From positions 1 to 64,000 of the IMG/VR virus record IMGVR_UViG_3300032287_003113: a stretch of DNA of 64,000 nt, one strand, 5' to 3'. The translations under genes were made by a program, and so were the position numbers. This stretch comes from a virus. Below are positions 7,519-17,922 of this stretch, in pieces. Each line of letters starts with the position of its first letter. Positions within the stretch are counted from its first letter, which is position 1. The notes under the pieces are model-generated. The model was not told where the DNA came from. It made no database searches and saw nothing but the letters and a program-made list of their open reading frames with translations.

Positions 7519-8693
7519 ACTTCTGGCCCTTTAGTGTTTTTATTATACACATCTTTAGTGAAGTACACAACCTTTTCGGCGGCCTGTATCCACATCTGTC
7601 TGTCGCCACCATACAGCATACCAGCACCGCTGACCATGAGTGGAATACGTTCAACTGGTTGTTTGGGTATTTTACTGGTATAGACGATTTTGGTATTGCT
7701 GTCAATGATATTGTTCGCACTCTTGTTGGTAAAATTAACTATTTGGTCAGGAAAGAACTTTGTGAATTCCGCTAACAGTCTACCACTCAGGTCAGGTTCA
7801 TACACAAATATAGGAAATCTACAGGTAAGTTCTGCATAATCAATCAAGTCTTTGATCAAGTTACCAGAAGTACCGGTATCCACTTTGAGCTGACGGTTAG
7901 CACACAGACTCCAAAATCTGGTATTAAAGTTTCTAATTACATCTGTTTCTATGTCTTTGTGTACCGAATATCCCAGCACAGGAGCATGGTCGCACAAGGT
8001 AAGAATGTTGCTTAACGCAAATCCACCCAAAGAATCGGTCACATAATCTATCAAACTTGCTTCGGCATTGGCCACAGTTAGTCCTTGATTGGCATACTGC
8101 AATTCAATCTTGAAGTCTGTTTGTTCTGTTGCCAATACCAATTTCATCAGATCTTTGACGCTGACGTCAATGTTAAAATTGTGTTGTTGGGCAAATGCAT
8201 GAATCCAGTTCAAATTCCATTCAGTCAGTGCGGCTTCGTGTATTCTAGTGTCTCGATTGTATTTAAATTGCCCTTTGCTTTCTTTGGTGGCTGTTCTTAC
8301 TGTGTCTATCAATTCTGGATCGTAAGGAAATTTAAGTTTGATTGTGTCGGTTTCAACCCAGACTCGAGTACTGCGGTCAATTTCTCTGATGGGCAATCGG
8401 TATTGAGGTGTGCGGACCGGCTCTACATCAATGCCAAGTTTAAATAATTGTCGTTCGTATTTTAGCACCAAATCCGCGGCCAACCGGGCCTGCTTGTCAG
8501 TGTAGCCCTTTTTTTGTCCCAGTGTCTGTTCAGCCAAGCTGGGTACAATTTTCATATCGTATCTGGCCAGGCTAATCGGACTTTCGCTCACTGCGAAAAT
8601 ACTGTAGTTGCTTTTACCGTCGGGCTTGCGATAACCGGCAATGATTTCAATGTAGTCTTCCACGTGAGGATGTTTAAATAATGTCAGTGCCAT
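7503..8693 (-). CDS. HARP-like DNA-binding protein upstream of uvsW
   Basis: 396 residues from the ATG at 8693 (MALTLFKHPHVEDY). An upstream in-frame start would fall in the preceding terminator region and is rejected. Residues about 120-175 (IKLKFPYDPELIDTVRTA, then FKYNRDTRIHEAAL and LNWIHAFA) match the layout of the HARP/SMARCAL1 substrate-recognition domain, which precedes SF2 motors that remodel forks. No Walker motifs are visible. Its stop overlaps the uvsW start by 16 bases, so the two probably act together as split recognition and motor subunits. This pairing is inference. Confidence 0.55.
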   Translation of the reverse strand: MALTLFKHPHVEDYIEIIAGYRKPDGKSNYSIFAVSESPISLARYDMKIVPSLAEQTLGQKKGYTDKQARLAADLVLKYERQLFKLGIDVEPVRTPQYRLPIREIDRSTRVWVETDTIKLKFPYDPELIDTVRTATKESKGQFKYNRDTRIHEAALTEWNLNWIHAFAQQHNFNIDVSVKDLMKLVLATEQTDFKIELQYANQGLTVANAEASLIDYVTDSLGGFALSNILTLCDHAPVLGYSVHKDIETDVIRNFNTRFWSLCANRQLKVDTGTSGNLIKDLIDYAELTCRFPIFVYEPDLSGRLLAEFTKFFPDQIVNFTNKSANNIIDSNTKIVYTSKIPKQPVERIPLMVSGAGMLYGGDRQMWIQAAEKVVYFTKDVYNKNTKGPEVCKLN

Positions 8694-8736
8694 GTTGCTA
8701 TTGTAACATATATTTACAGCAAAATCAAATAAAAAA

Positions 8737-8762
8737 ATCCCCGAGCGATTAAACCCGGGGAT
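8737..8762 (-). terminator. Rho-independent terminator after the AAA+ gene
   Basis: On the minus strand a 7-bp stem (ATCCCCG / CGGGGAT) with a 12-base loop is followed by a run of seven T. It ends the transcript of the AAA+ ATPase gene at 8829-9875 and separates it from the HARP-like and uvsW genes. Confidence 0.85.
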
Positions 8763-8800
8763 TGTCAAACCATAACTCAGGAGCTAAAAAGAGTCATGGG

Positions 8801-8821
8801 CCACAGTCTAGGTGACTGTGG
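8801..8821. other. Perfect 8-bp stem, 5-base loop hairpin
   Basis: CCACAGTC, five bases, GACTGTGG. It sits between the AAA+ stop (8829) and the terminator. No T-run follows directly on either strand, so it may be an RNA stability or processing element of the 3' untranslated region rather than a terminator. Confidence 0.5.
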
Positions 8822-8828
8822 AAACCGT

Positions 8829-9875
8829 TTATGCTGCGGCCTTCATACAAGTTACTTCGGCCATGGCCTTCCATTTGAGTGGGAAACTCTTACGCAAGTC
8901 TGCAATCTTGATAGCCATACGCAGGCTCATTTCGCGGAACTTGTTCTTGTTGGACTCAAGGAACTCAATGATTTCATCTTGTTCACATTGAGCAAAATCG
9001 TACTCTGCAAACAACTCACCATCTTTGGCAATCTGCTTGATACGGAGTACCTTGTCACGCATGGTGTCAAGAGTCAAGTCAAGATAGTGACAACGACTTT
9101 GTAATGCATCCAAGTGATCACGCAACTTCTGGCTTTTCATTTGATCAAACTTAAGGTTGGTGATAAACACCACAGAGCCATTGAAGTTGAAGCTGTCTGG
9201 AATGCCTTCGCGACGCAACAAACTGCTATCACTCAACCACGAAATCTTACGCTTCTTACCCGAGTCCAAGGCGCCTTTGAGCAGGTTCAAGGCCACGTCA
9301 TCCAGCAAGATACTGTCACAGTCATCAAACACCAACATACAGTTGGCATCTGAATACTTGTAGAGTGTACTGTACAAACCTAGGGCAGTGGCTGAACCTT
9401 TGACAACTTCGGCACGGAGACGCTTGCCTGAGATCTGATCAAACAAACAGGCCTTTTCAACGATGCGTTCTACACCAAACGATTTACCAACGCCCGGAGG
9501 ACCTGATACGATCATGGCACGGATCTCGCCATTGGTGGCGGCCGTGGTCATTTCATCCAATATTTCAAAACGCTGACGGATACGCTCAATCACTTGTTCG
9601 TCACTTTCGGCTGCTGTTTCAAGTGCAACGGCTTCAGCCACAGGAGTGTTACCAGCTTCAACAAAATCTGCTTCTGTTACAAAATCGTAGTCACTCATGC
9701 CATCAACCTTGACACGGATTTCTTCTGGAAAGCCAGGAAACCGGCCACCATTTTTGACAGTGACATAGCCACCTTTGGCTGTGAATTTATATTGTTCTAC
9801 CAATTGGAATACCTGACCGCTCACATCTGTTGTGCGATATGCGCCAGATTTAATGCGAATAAATGATACTGACAT
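8829..9875 (-). CDS. AAA+ ATPase
   Basis: 348 residues. The N-terminal 100 residues are beta-rich (GGYVTVKNGGRFPGFPEE). The AAA+ core has Walker A VSGPPGVGKSFG (about 125), Walker B CMLVFDDCDSI and sensor 1 GSVVFITNLKFDQ, followed by a helical lid. An excellent ribosome site (AAGGAG, 6 bases from ATG 9875) and a consensus sigma70-type promoter at 9908-9936 give a monocistronic unit closed by the terminator at 8737. Possible roles include replication loading or protein remodelling. The family is common in aquatic T4-like phages without a defined job. Confidence 0.85.
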   Translation of the reverse strand: MSVSFIRIKSGAYRTTDVSGQVFQLVEQYKFTAKGGYVTVKNGGRFPGFPEEIRVKVDGMSDYDFVTEADFVEAGNTPVAEAVALETAAESDEQVIERIRQRFEILDEMTTAATNGEIRAMIVSGPPGVGKSFGVERIVEKACLFDQISGKRLRAEVVKGSATALGLYSTLYKYSDANCMLVFDDCDSILLDDVALNLLKGALDSGKKRKISWLSDSSLLRREGIPDSFNFNGSVVFITNLKFDQMKSQKLRDHLDALQSRCHYLDLTLDTMRDKVLRIKQIAKDGELFAEYDFAQCEQDEIIEFLESNKNKFREMSLRMAIKIADLRKSFPLKWKAMAEVTCMKAAA

Positions 9876-9907
9876 ACTTAGCTCCTTCTTATTAACTTAA
9901 TACAACT

Positions 9908-9936
9908 ATTATACATTAATGGGAATTATTGGTCAA
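9908..9936 (-). promoter_or_regulatory. Sigma70-type promoter for the AAA+ gene
   Basis: TTGACC, 17 bases, TATAAT. The -35 box overlaps the stop codon of the preceding small gene. It belongs to a recurring class in this window with TTGACC followed by an A/T-rich TAA-containing stretch. Confidence 0.85.
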
Positions 9937-10124
9937 CTGTTTACAGTAGCGTAAGGGCTGTATTGTTCCGTGTTGTCTTTATGCAACACTATATTTGTAC
10001 GGTCAGTGACCACTAACTTAGGGGCAGAATATTCCGTTTCCATACAGTTGATCCAATCAATGTATTCTGATTCAAAAGGAAATGCCTGTTCGTATTCGTT
10101 GATAATCATGTCTTTGAGTTTCAT
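9933..10124 (-). CDS. Small acidic protein, unknown
   Basis: 63 residues (MKLKDMIINEYEQAFPFESE). Its ATG overlaps the stop of the membrane-protein gene as ATGA, so it is the third cistron of a three-gene unit driven from 10813-10841. No motif recognised. Confidence 0.55.
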   Translation of the reverse strand: MKLKDMIINEYEQAFPFESEYIDWINCMETEYSAPKLVVTDRTNIVLHKDNTEQYSPYATVNS

Positions 10125-10342
10125 AATAGTTTTATTGTTAATCCAATTGAGTAAATCATTAATAATCCAAGATTGACTGTGATCATTGCACGGTCACGAA
10201 TCAATATGGCCCATATTAAAAATATGAAACTGCCTGCATTTAATACAATAGCCGAATATGGATATATTCCCAAACTGGCCAATACTGCACCCGATAATGT
10301 CACTGCGGTGGCAGTCCATTTTATTATATTAACGGTGTTCAT
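10121..10342 (-). CDS. Small membrane protein with two to three helices
   Basis: 73 residues, mostly hydrophobic. Segments at about 7-26 (WTATAVTLSGAVLASLGI), 29-47 (SAIVLNAGSFIFLIWAI) and 54-72 (ITVNLGLLMIYSIGL) are joined by a short basic loop (LIRDRA). Similar unannotated small proteins occur in other phages. The start overlaps the upstream stop by one base (TAATG). Insertion in the host inner membrane is the safe inference. Confidence 0.65.
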   Translation of the reverse strand: MNTVNIIKWTATAVTLSGAVLASLGIYPYSAIVLNAGSFIFLIWAILIRDRAMITVNLGLLMIYSIGLTIKLL

Positions 10343-10806
10343 TAATTAAAATATTGAAAGTACGTTTTTTCTGCTTCGATACGTCTTTTTTCAATTTGTT
10401 GAATTAATAATAGACTTGAATACAACTGAGTATTATCCACTCCATGCTCTTTGTATCCTTCCATTAACATTTCTAAATATCCATCGCTGGGATATTCGTC
10501 GGGTAAATCTCCGGTCATATAATATGTCATACATTCCACTGATTTACCATTATGTAATACACGAACCGTCTTCTTTAGATAATATGCAGGATAACCCTCT
10601 AGGGCATCTAATGCCAGTTCGCAATCAGGAGTAATTTCCCATAATACTCCCTGAGTAACAAACTCAGGATCAGTAATTATGTCCGCATGACGTGCAAAAC
10701 GGAATTCATGTCCCATTAATGTGGCTCGGCCCAAACTCTGAGCTTTGGGGCAACGACTAGCCATTTGGGAGGTGTTGGTATTCATACCATATGCGAAATA
10801 TTTCAT
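10342..10806 (-). CDS. Gamma-glutamylcyclotransferase-like protein (AIG2/GGCT family)
   Basis: 154 residues. It begins MKYFAYGMNTNTSQMASRCP, the YxxYGxN substrate loop of the family, and has LDALEGYPAYY, where the Glu is the expected catalytic acid. GGCT-like enzymes release pyroglutamate from gamma-glutamyl peptides or amines. The substrate here is unknown. The promoter's TATAAT ends only six bases before the ATG, so the mRNA is probably leaderless. First of three overlapping cistrons. Confidence 0.8.
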   Translation of the reverse strand: MKYFAYGMNTNTSQMASRCPKAQSLGRATLMGHEFRFARHADIITDPEFVTQGVLWEITPDCELALDALEGYPAYYLKKTVRVLHNGKSVECMTYYMTGDLPDEYPSDGYLEMLMEGYKEHGVDNTQLYSSLLLIQQIEKRRIEAEKTYFQYFN

Positions 10807-10812
10807 AATACA

Positions 10813-10841
10813 ATTATATATTAAAAGGATTTATTGGTCAA
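10813..10841 (-). promoter_or_regulatory. Sigma70-type promoter for the GGCT-like operon
   Basis: TTGACC, 17 bases, TATAAT, then six bases to the ATG at 10806. The predicted transcription start coincides with the start codon. Confidence 0.85.
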
Positions 10842-10845
10842 CAAA

Positions 10846-10865
10846 AAACCCGCTGTAGCGGGTTT
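10846..10865 (-). terminator. Terminator after groEL
   Basis: Nine-bp stem AAACCCGCT / AGCGGGTTT with a two-base loop, extended by T residues on the minus strand, 20 bases after the groEL stop. It abuts the next promoter. Confidence 0.85.
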
Positions 10866-10884
10866 GATGTTAGTACACACTAAC

Positions 10885-12507
<1,623 letters not shown>

Positions 12508-12804
12508 TTATTCTCCTTGAATAACAGCGAGGATATCTTCCTCTTTTAAAATTAATAGTTCTTCTCCGTCGACTTTGACAGTCTGTCCAGAAAATTTACC
12601 AAATAAGACTCGATCTTCGACAGCGACACCAAGTGCAGAAATCTCACCTGTGGTTGCATTGCGTTTACCTGGTCCAACAGCAAGTACTCGTCCTTGATCG
12701 GCTTTCTCTGTGGCTGCATCAGGAATAAAGATGCCGCCCTTGGTTACAGTTTCACTGTCAACACGGCGAACTACGACCCTATCAGATAGCGGTTTTAGAT
12801 TCAT
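12508..12804 (-). CDS. groS: Cochaperonin GroES
   Basis: 98 residues from the ATG at 12804 ([16 protein letters not shown]); an ATG immediately before it at 12807 is equally possible. The ribosome site AGGAGA lies just upstream. Motifs: the mobile loop region [26 protein letters not shown] and [14 protein letters not shown]. Unlike T4 gp31 this is a bacterial-type GroES. Two promoters precede it, one sigma70-like and one late-like, so expression may span the infection cycle. Confidence 0.97.
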   Translation of the reverse strand: MNLKPLSDRVVVRRVDSETVTKGGIFIPDAATEKADQGRVLAVGPGKRNATTGEISALGVAVEDRVLFGKFSGQTVKVDGEELLILKEEDILAVIQGE

Positions 12805-12844
12805 CATAATCTCCTTTAAATGAAATGATATAAAATAGTTTTTT

Positions 12845-12873
12845 ATTGTACTACAAGATTGTGGCATTGTCAA
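12845..12873 (-). promoter_or_regulatory. Sigma70-type promoter for groES-groEL
   Basis: TTGACA, 17 bases, TACAAT; predicted start near 12838, giving a leader of about 35 bases. Confidence 0.75.
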
Positions 12874-12888
12874 CAACTACCACAAATT

Positions 12889-12896
12889 TATTTATA
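12889..12896 (-). promoter_or_regulatory. Late promoter TATAAATA upstream of groES
   Basis: Exact T4 late -10 sequence on the minus strand, upstream of the sigma70-type promoter and immediately before the convergent end of the glycan operon. Suggests a second, late wave of chaperonin synthesis. Confidence 0.5.
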
Positions 12897-12898
12897 CT

Positions 12899-13660
12899 TC
12901 AAAAATACTGGGCATTGGCTCTTGGGAAGAAACATTCGTTATTTTGTAGTGGTTTAATTTTGATAGTTTCTAGTACAGTTTGCTTGCCCAGGCCCATGGC
13001 CAGGCTGTAAACAAAGTTTTGGTTGGCCATAATTAGGTTAGCACCAGCCACAATGTTGGCCAGTTCTAAAAAGTTATTGACTGGATGATATGGGATGGCA
13101 ACTCCGGTTACCTGTACAAAATCCGCATGCTCTTCTTTGGTTCCTACAAAAATACCCAGCCGATCTAACACACCATCTTCGGCCATTTTTTTCCATGTAG
13201 CATCAGCGGCAGGGTCACGATAACGGAATGTACGGCTTACTACCATAGGTTTGGTTGTGACTGGATCTGCTTCTAGCCAAGGAGTATCATAATCTGCCAA
13301 GGTAAATGGCAAACCAAATGCTATGTGATATGCTTGTACATAGTTACCTTCAAACCCACGGAACAAGGTACCACGGAACCGATCTAGGTCCACCGCAGGT
13401 TCAGCATCGCCTTGGCGCCAGGTACCCACTGATTCGATATAACTCTGACGCTTGAGCAGGGGCTTTAACCATTCAAAGTCTTGTTCGGTAAAGCGACCCT
13501 TGTGTGCAGGATCTACTTCGTCGGGTCTATATCCATATTGGCTTACGCAATTTTCAATGTTGTTTAAGGCAACTAAAAATTGCCCCGATTCCATTTTTTT
13601 TACCACGCTTAGGCTGTAGATAAGGTCGCCTAGTGTACCTGAATGTCTGTATGTTTTCAT
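12899..13660 (-). CDS. Glycosyltransferase-family-9-like protein
   Basis: 253 residues. Opens MKTYRHSGTLGDLIYSLSVV, the GxxGDxI loop of GT9/heptosyltransferase-like proteins, and ends with a nucleotide-sugar half containing LELANIVAGANLIMANQNFV. It lacks a clear heptosyltransferase signature, so donor and acceptor are unknown. Last gene of the leftward glycan operon that begins at 17871. Its start overlaps the preceding GT9 gene as ATGA. Confidence 0.65.
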   Translation of the reverse strand: MKTYRHSGTLGDLIYSLSVVKKMESGQFLVALNNIENCVSQYGYRPDEVDPAHKGRFTEQDFEWLKPLLKRQSYIESVGTWRQGDAEPAVDLDRFRGTLFRGFEGNYVQAYHIAFGLPFTLADYDTPWLEADPVTTKPMVVSRTFRYRDPAADATWKKMAEDGVLDRLGIFVGTKEEHADFVQVTGVAIPYHPVNNFLELANIVAGANLIMANQNFVYSLAMGLGKQTVLETIKIKPLQNNECFFPRANAQYF

Positions 13661-14547
13661 AATTGTCCTAAAATAGCTGTAGCAATTTTTTCTGTGTCAA
13701 AGTTGTTGTTACAAGGTGTCTCACCTTTTTTACATACTAATTGGCGTACAGGACGGGCCTGGTCCCGATTACACCCGCGACAATCTTCCATGGTTGTAAT
13801 GGCTGTAGAATTATAGGCAGGTTCAAAACGTCGATATGGCATAATACATTCAGGATCCAAGTGTGTCAGCAAAGCGACAATATGAGTGCTACTTGCGGCA
13901 GCACATTGAAATGGCCCTGAATCTATGCCAACAAAACATTGTGCATGATCGCACAGATATTTCATTTGTTGACTATTGTATTTTGCACGGAGATCAACAA
14001 ACAGCGGATGATCAATGTAGTGATCTGTCGCCCCACCTACGCATACCACTTTGAAATCTGTGCGGGATTCAAACAATTGAGCATATACATCAAGCCATAT
14101 ATCCAAGGTAATGTTTTTGGCAGTCCAATGCCAGTTACGCATGTGAACCACAATGAACCGGTCTCCTATGTCTGTCAAGTCTGCGTCTACCGCTTGTTTA
14201 TCTTCATCAGTGGGAAATAACTCTACCGCCATGTTTTTATTTGTGTCCGCAAACACACGATAAAAGTAATTTTTTACATAGTGTTCTGTGGGATTGAGCT
14301 CGTAGGCATCATCAAGGTTGTAGTACAAGTCCCATCGACCTTTGACATCAGGAACTTGATCAACTGGGAACACATTGCGAACGTGCGGATTGTTGCGGTA
14401 AGGTTCTGCAAAGTCTGTGGCTATGTCAATGTTGGCATCGGCGCCATATCGACGTTTGAGTTCACGTACAACGCCTGTGGTCATGATGACATCGCCAATG
14501 GCGGCACGTCTCTGTACTAGGATGTTTATTGGTTTTTCAATCTTCAC
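13657..14547 (-). CDS. GT9 heptosyltransferase-like glycosyltransferase
   Basis: 296 residues. N-terminal RRAAIGDVIMTTGVVREL and C-terminal CFVGIDSGPFQCAAASST are the two GT9 signatures. A Cys-rich tail (DCRGCNRDQ, LVCKKGETPCNNN) is frequent in bacterial members. GT9 enzymes add heptose or related sugars to lipopolysaccharide. A phage copy could alter the host surface or decorate virions. It overlaps its upstream neighbour by 11 bases. Confidence 0.8.
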   Translation of the reverse strand: MKIEKPINILVQRRAAIGDVIMTTGVVRELKRRYGADANIDIATDFAEPYRNNPHVRNVFPVDQVPDVKGRWDLYYNLDDAYELNPTEHYVKNYFYRVFADTNKNMAVELFPTDEDKQAVDADLTDIGDRFIVVHMRNWHWTAKNITLDIWLDVYAQLFESRTDFKVVCVGGATDHYIDHPLFVDLRAKYNSQQMKYLCDHAQCFVGIDSGPFQCAAASSTHIVALLTHLDPECIMPYRRFEPAYNSTAITTMEDCRGCNRDQARPVRQLVCKKGETPCNNNFDTEKIATAILGQL

Positions 14548-14908
14548 TGGTATGGTCTTGTTTGATTTCTCGAACAGGGTCGTTGAGCTTGTCTGCTATT
14601 GAATTTTTGTATTGCACTCTATAATTGTTTAGGTCTCTTATGTCTAATGCACGTTTCCCAATTTCTGCTAGATCAGCACCGTCAATACGACATTTTTTAA
14701 AATCATCTTCCATGGCCCAAATACGTCGATGTATATCTTCTAATGCCGATAGCTCTGCTTGTATCAACTGTACATCCAATTTGGCTATTTGTGCAGAGTA
14801 GAAATCCAATTCAGCTGTGTTGGAGCCACGGGTTTTGTCGTATTTTACACGAGCTATGGTATATCTGTCAACCAGCTCAATCACAGGAAAACTAAACTCA
14901 GTCGTCAT
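14537..14908 (-). CDS. LPS-cluster-associated helical protein (DUF6165-like)
   Basis: 123 residues, all helical. The order IELVDRYTIARVKYDK, IHRRIWAMEDDFKK, AEIGKRALDIRDLNNYRVQ, KNSIAD fits a family of unknown function that travels with LPS and capsule glycosyltransferases (VDRxTI, IWxxED, ALxIRDxN). Here too it lies between a C-methyltransferase and GT9 genes, overlapping both by 11 bases. A scaffold or accessory role in glycan synthesis is inferred. Confidence 0.6.
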   Translation of the reverse strand: MTTEFSFPVIELVDRYTIARVKYDKTRGSNTAELDFYSAQIAKLDVQLIQAELSALEDIHRRIWAMEDDFKKCRIDGADLAEIGKRALDIRDLNNYRVQYKNSIADKLNDPVREIKQDHTSED

Positions 14909-16121
14909 TGAAATCGGTTTTTAATTTGGGAAAGTAACGCATAAATCCGTCGCCGGGCTGATTTCGTATTGCCTTGATCTTGTTTGTAATCTCTGTGTAA
15001 AAATTCCAGGCCAACGGAACAAATATGACTTTTTTATCTGCAGGCATCTGTTGAATGTAGTCACTGCTGACCACAGGTATTTCTGTGCCCGGGCAGTACA
15101 ATCCTTGTTTGAGAGGATTATCATCTATCACAACATCAAGATCAATGCCCGACGCATTGATCAAAGTCATGCCCTTGGCCGCAGCCCCATAGCCTATTAC
15201 TGTATAACCAAATCCGCGATACTCATCAATTTGATCTTTTAATCGTGTTAATAAATCTTTTACATTGGTAGACCAGGTGTGATATGTGTCTGGTTGATGT
15301 AGTCGTGTTTCTGTAGCCAATATGTTTTTTACTCTGTGCTCGTTGCGTGGTTGCTTGGCCAGCACAAAAATATAACTTGTACCGTGTATAGGAGTCTTGA
15401 CCACATCTATTAGATACATGCCGGCACGTTCAGCCAACTGCTTCATTGATTCAGCATTGTAATAACTGATATGTTCGTGATAGATTGTGTCAAATTCTCC
15501 GTTTACAACCATGTCGGCTTGACTTGTACTGATAAAAAGTCTGCCATCGGGTCGCAAATATTCTGCAGCCAACTTTAAATAACTCAAGGGATCAGGAATA
15601 TGACTAAAAGCATTTTGACTGGTAATTGCATCAAAACTGTCCTGACCCAACTGTTTAGCTGTTTCTGCGTTCCAGAATCCACACACCACTGAGTGGTTGG
15701 CACTGGATATAGGATACAAGTTTTCTGCAGGATCTATGCCCCAGGTTTGAAACTGTGCTTGACGGAATGCGTCAAGTTGACTGCCATCGTTACAGCCAAT
15801 GTCTAATACTGTGGTGGGCCAATAGCTAAATTGCTCACGCACAAACCAAGCATACCAAGCACTATACTCTCTCAGTGTGGCACTAGTACCTGATACGTAC
15901 AGATAGTGTTTGTAGATCAACTCAGGGTTTACTGCATGAGTCAATTGTAGGTGATCGCAAGACTCACAGCGATTGATACTTAATGGATAGCGTGATTCAT
16001 GTATGGTGGTACGGATTTCTCTAAAAGCGTTGGCTAGAGGTTGCGGCTCAAAATTCAAAGTGGGTGTCAGCACATGGTGACCACATGCTAGACATTCTGT
16101 TATAGGCTTAAATTTTTCCAT
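14898..16121 (-). CDS. NDP-sugar C-methyltransferase
   Basis: 407 residues. Three modules: an N-terminal zinc site (CLACGHH and CESCDHLQL), a class I SAM domain (VLDIGCNDGSQLDAF, then FDAITSQNAFSHI) and a C-terminal domain (FGYTVIGYGAAAKGMTL, VIDDNPLKQG, VFVPLAWNF-like). This architecture belongs to sugar C-methyltransferases of the TylC3 type, acting on 4-keto NDP-hexoses. The NDP-sugar dehydratase two genes upstream could supply such a keto-sugar. Confidence 0.85.
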   Translation of the reverse strand: MEKFKPITECLACGHHVLTPTLNFEPQPLANAFREIRTTIHESRYPLSINRCESCDHLQLTHAVNPELIYKHYLYVSGTSATLREYSAWYAWFVREQFSYWPTTVLDIGCNDGSQLDAFRQAQFQTWGIDPAENLYPISSANHSVVCGFWNAETAKQLGQDSFDAITSQNAFSHIPDPLSYLKLAAEYLRPDGRLFISTSQADMVVNGEFDTIYHEHISYYNAESMKQLAERAGMYLIDVVKTPIHGTSYIFVLAKQPRNEHRVKNILATETRLHQPDTYHTWSTNVKDLLTRLKDQIDEYRGFGYTVIGYGAAAKGMTLINASGIDLDVVIDDNPLKQGLYCPGTEIPVVSSDYIQQMPADKKVIFVPLAWNFYTEITNKIKAIRNQPGDGFMRYFPKLKTDFNDD

Positions 16122-16846
16122 TAGTTTTTAATTGCTGTACCGTTGGGTGCAATACAACCTTCTACGCCCAGGTTTTGTATTTCGTGTACATGCGGTTGTG
16201 GCAAAAATTTATACAACACATGCTCAATATCTACATATCCGCCTGCGGCTACACGTTGAGCAAAGAACACAAAACTGTCTTGATAAATCTGTATAGTTTC
16301 ATCAAGCCTGGCAACGGGCCACGACCATAAACGTGCCATGTACTGTAGCGGAACTGTGGTTACTTCTATGGGAAATTGACTTTTATACTTAGGACCAATG
16401 ATAAACTTGTCTGCTATGTCAGTTTGCTCATAGGTCTCTGGATCAAACATGTCATTCAATACGTAACGTCCAGACATTTTGTGTATACGATCAACACCTG
16501 CAAATTGACCAGAATCTTTTAGCATGGTCAATGCACGACTAAAACACATGATTTCTGTGCCATTTTTGACCACGTCCCAGTTGTCGCTGTCGTACATGTC
16601 TTGTACGTCTGGGTCTGTACTAAAATTAATCACTGTGTCACAGGATTTTGCCAACGCTATTAGTTGTTCTTCGGTTACCGGAGTACCACAACATTCCATG
16701 ATAAAGATCTTGGCTGTGGGTATTTTACTCTTAATACTCTTAACAGTATCTAGTGTCTGTTGCAATCGTTCTGCAGGAGTAAACACACCAAACTTACTAT
16801 TAACAGCACTTGTTACCACAAATGCATGTTTTATTTGCTGAGCCAT
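16121..16846 (-). CDS. Glycosyltransferase-like protein of the glycan operon
   Basis: 241 residues from the ATG at 16846, preceded by GGAGA. An upstream in-frame codon is rejected as it has no ribosome site. It begins with a Rossmann-like strand (QIKHAFVVTSAVNS) and has VDRIHKMSGRYVLND, wording seen in bacterial capsular glycosyltransferase-like proteins. No DxD motif is obvious (STDPDVQD is a candidate). Overlaps the SDR gene by 16 bases and the methyltransferase by one. Confidence 0.5.
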   Translation of the reverse strand: MAQQIKHAFVVTSAVNSKFGVFTPAERLQQTLDTVKSIKSKIPTAKIFIMECCGTPVTEEQLIALAKSCDTVINFSTDPDVQDMYDSDNWDVVKNGTEIMCFSRALTMLKDSGQFAGVDRIHKMSGRYVLNDMFDPETYEQTDIADKFIIGPKYKSQFPIEVTTVPLQYMARLWSWPVARLDETIQIYQDSFVFFAQRVAAGGYVDIEHVLYKFLPQPHVHEIQNLGVEGCIAPNGTAIKN

Positions 16847-17871
16847 CTGTGATTCTCCAAAGTCCATTTAGTCATTTCTGCGATGCGTTCGCTTAGTTTA
16901 ATCTTTGGCTCCCATCCCAGTTGTTTTAACAGGCCGCCATCTAGGGCGTAACGTAGATCATGTCCAGGTCTGCTTCCGTGGAAGTCGACCATTTCATAGT
17001 TTAATTCTCGGCCTTGTGCAGCCGCAACCATTTTAGCCAAGGTCAAGTTATCAATTTCTTCTGTGCCTACCAGGTTAAACTTGGGGCAATGAGCCCAACC
17101 ATAGTCTCCGGTGTGTTTGTAATTGTGTGGCAAGGTTTCAAGAATAAACATCAGGCCTTCGGCCACATCCTTGGCATGGATATACATGCGTGTGCCAGCT
17201 TCTGTACAATCTTCGTTGGCATGGATATACACTTTTTCGCCATCCCTGGCACGTTGGATGCACATGGGAATGAACTTCTCTGGATGTTGGCGTTCACCAA
17301 ACACGTTCATGGTGTGGGTTACCACGATAGGCATCTTGTAGGTGTTTTCATAAGCCACACAAAACTCTTCCGCGGCTGCTTTACTGGCTGAATACGGATT
17401 TGTTGAGTTATAACGATCATATTCTCGATAGCTGACTCCCGGAGGAGCAACACCAAAGATTTCGTCTGTGGAGAAATAAACAAAACGTTCCAGGTTGGGC
17501 AAGTGTTTACGAGTATAGTCTAACAGGTGTACTGTGCCAACCACGTTGTCTTGCACAAACTCCATGGGATATTGGATACTGCGATCCACGTGCGATCCTG
17601 CAGCCAAGTGTAACACAATGTCCACAGGACCAATGTCCTTGACAATCATTTCGTTGAGTTCGGCTTTGAGGTCGTGGAATACAATGCGTAGTCGCTGGCT
17701 TACTTTGACCGGATCATGGTCTTGTAGCATGTCGTGTAAACGATTTAGGTTACCTGAAATATCCAGGCGATCCAGACATACGATCCGCCAGTCGGTGTCG
17801 TTTAAAATTTTATCAATTACATGATGTGCGATGAATCCGGCACCGCCGGTGATTAATACTGTCTTTGACAT
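16831..17871 (-). CDS. NDP-sugar dehydratase/epimerase (extended SDR)
   Basis: 346 residues. Motifs: TGGAGFIAHHVIDK (NAD binding), DIVLHLAAGSHVDRSI, FVYFSTDEIFG, catalytic NPYSASKAAAEEF, and HTMNVFGERQHPEKFIP. These fit dTDP-glucose 4,6-dehydratase or CDP-glucose dehydratase type enzymes. First gene of a six-gene leftward glycan operon with a consensus promoter at 17894-17922. Likely makes a 4-keto-6-deoxy sugar for the methyltransferase. Confidence 0.85.
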   Translation of the reverse strand: MSKTVLITGGAGFIAHHVIDKILNDTDWRIVCLDRLDISGNLNRLHDMLQDHDPVKVSQRLRIVFHDLKAELNEMIVKDIGPVDIVLHLAAGSHVDRSIQYPMEFVQDNVVGTVHLLDYTRKHLPNLERFVYFSTDEIFGVAPPGVSYREYDRYNSTNPYSASKAAAEEFCVAYENTYKMPIVVTHTMNVFGERQHPEKFIPMCIQRARDGEKVYIHANEDCTEAGTRMYIHAKDVAEGLMFILETLPHNYKHTGDYGWAHCPKFNLVGTEEIDNLTLAKMVAAAQGRELNYEMVDFHGSRPGHDLRYALDGGLLKQLGWEPKIKLSERIAEMTKWTLENHRWLSK

Positions 17872-17893
17872 GTTGTTCCTAATTGAATTTTAT

Positions 17894-17922
17894 ATTATAT
17901 ACTAGTTGAAATGCAATGTCAA
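17894..17922 (-). promoter_or_regulatory. Sigma70-type promoter of the leftward glycan operon
   Basis: TTGACA, 17 bases, TATAAT, 22 bases before ATG 17871. The -35 box overlaps the stop codon of the upstream radical SAM gene. Confidence 0.85.
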
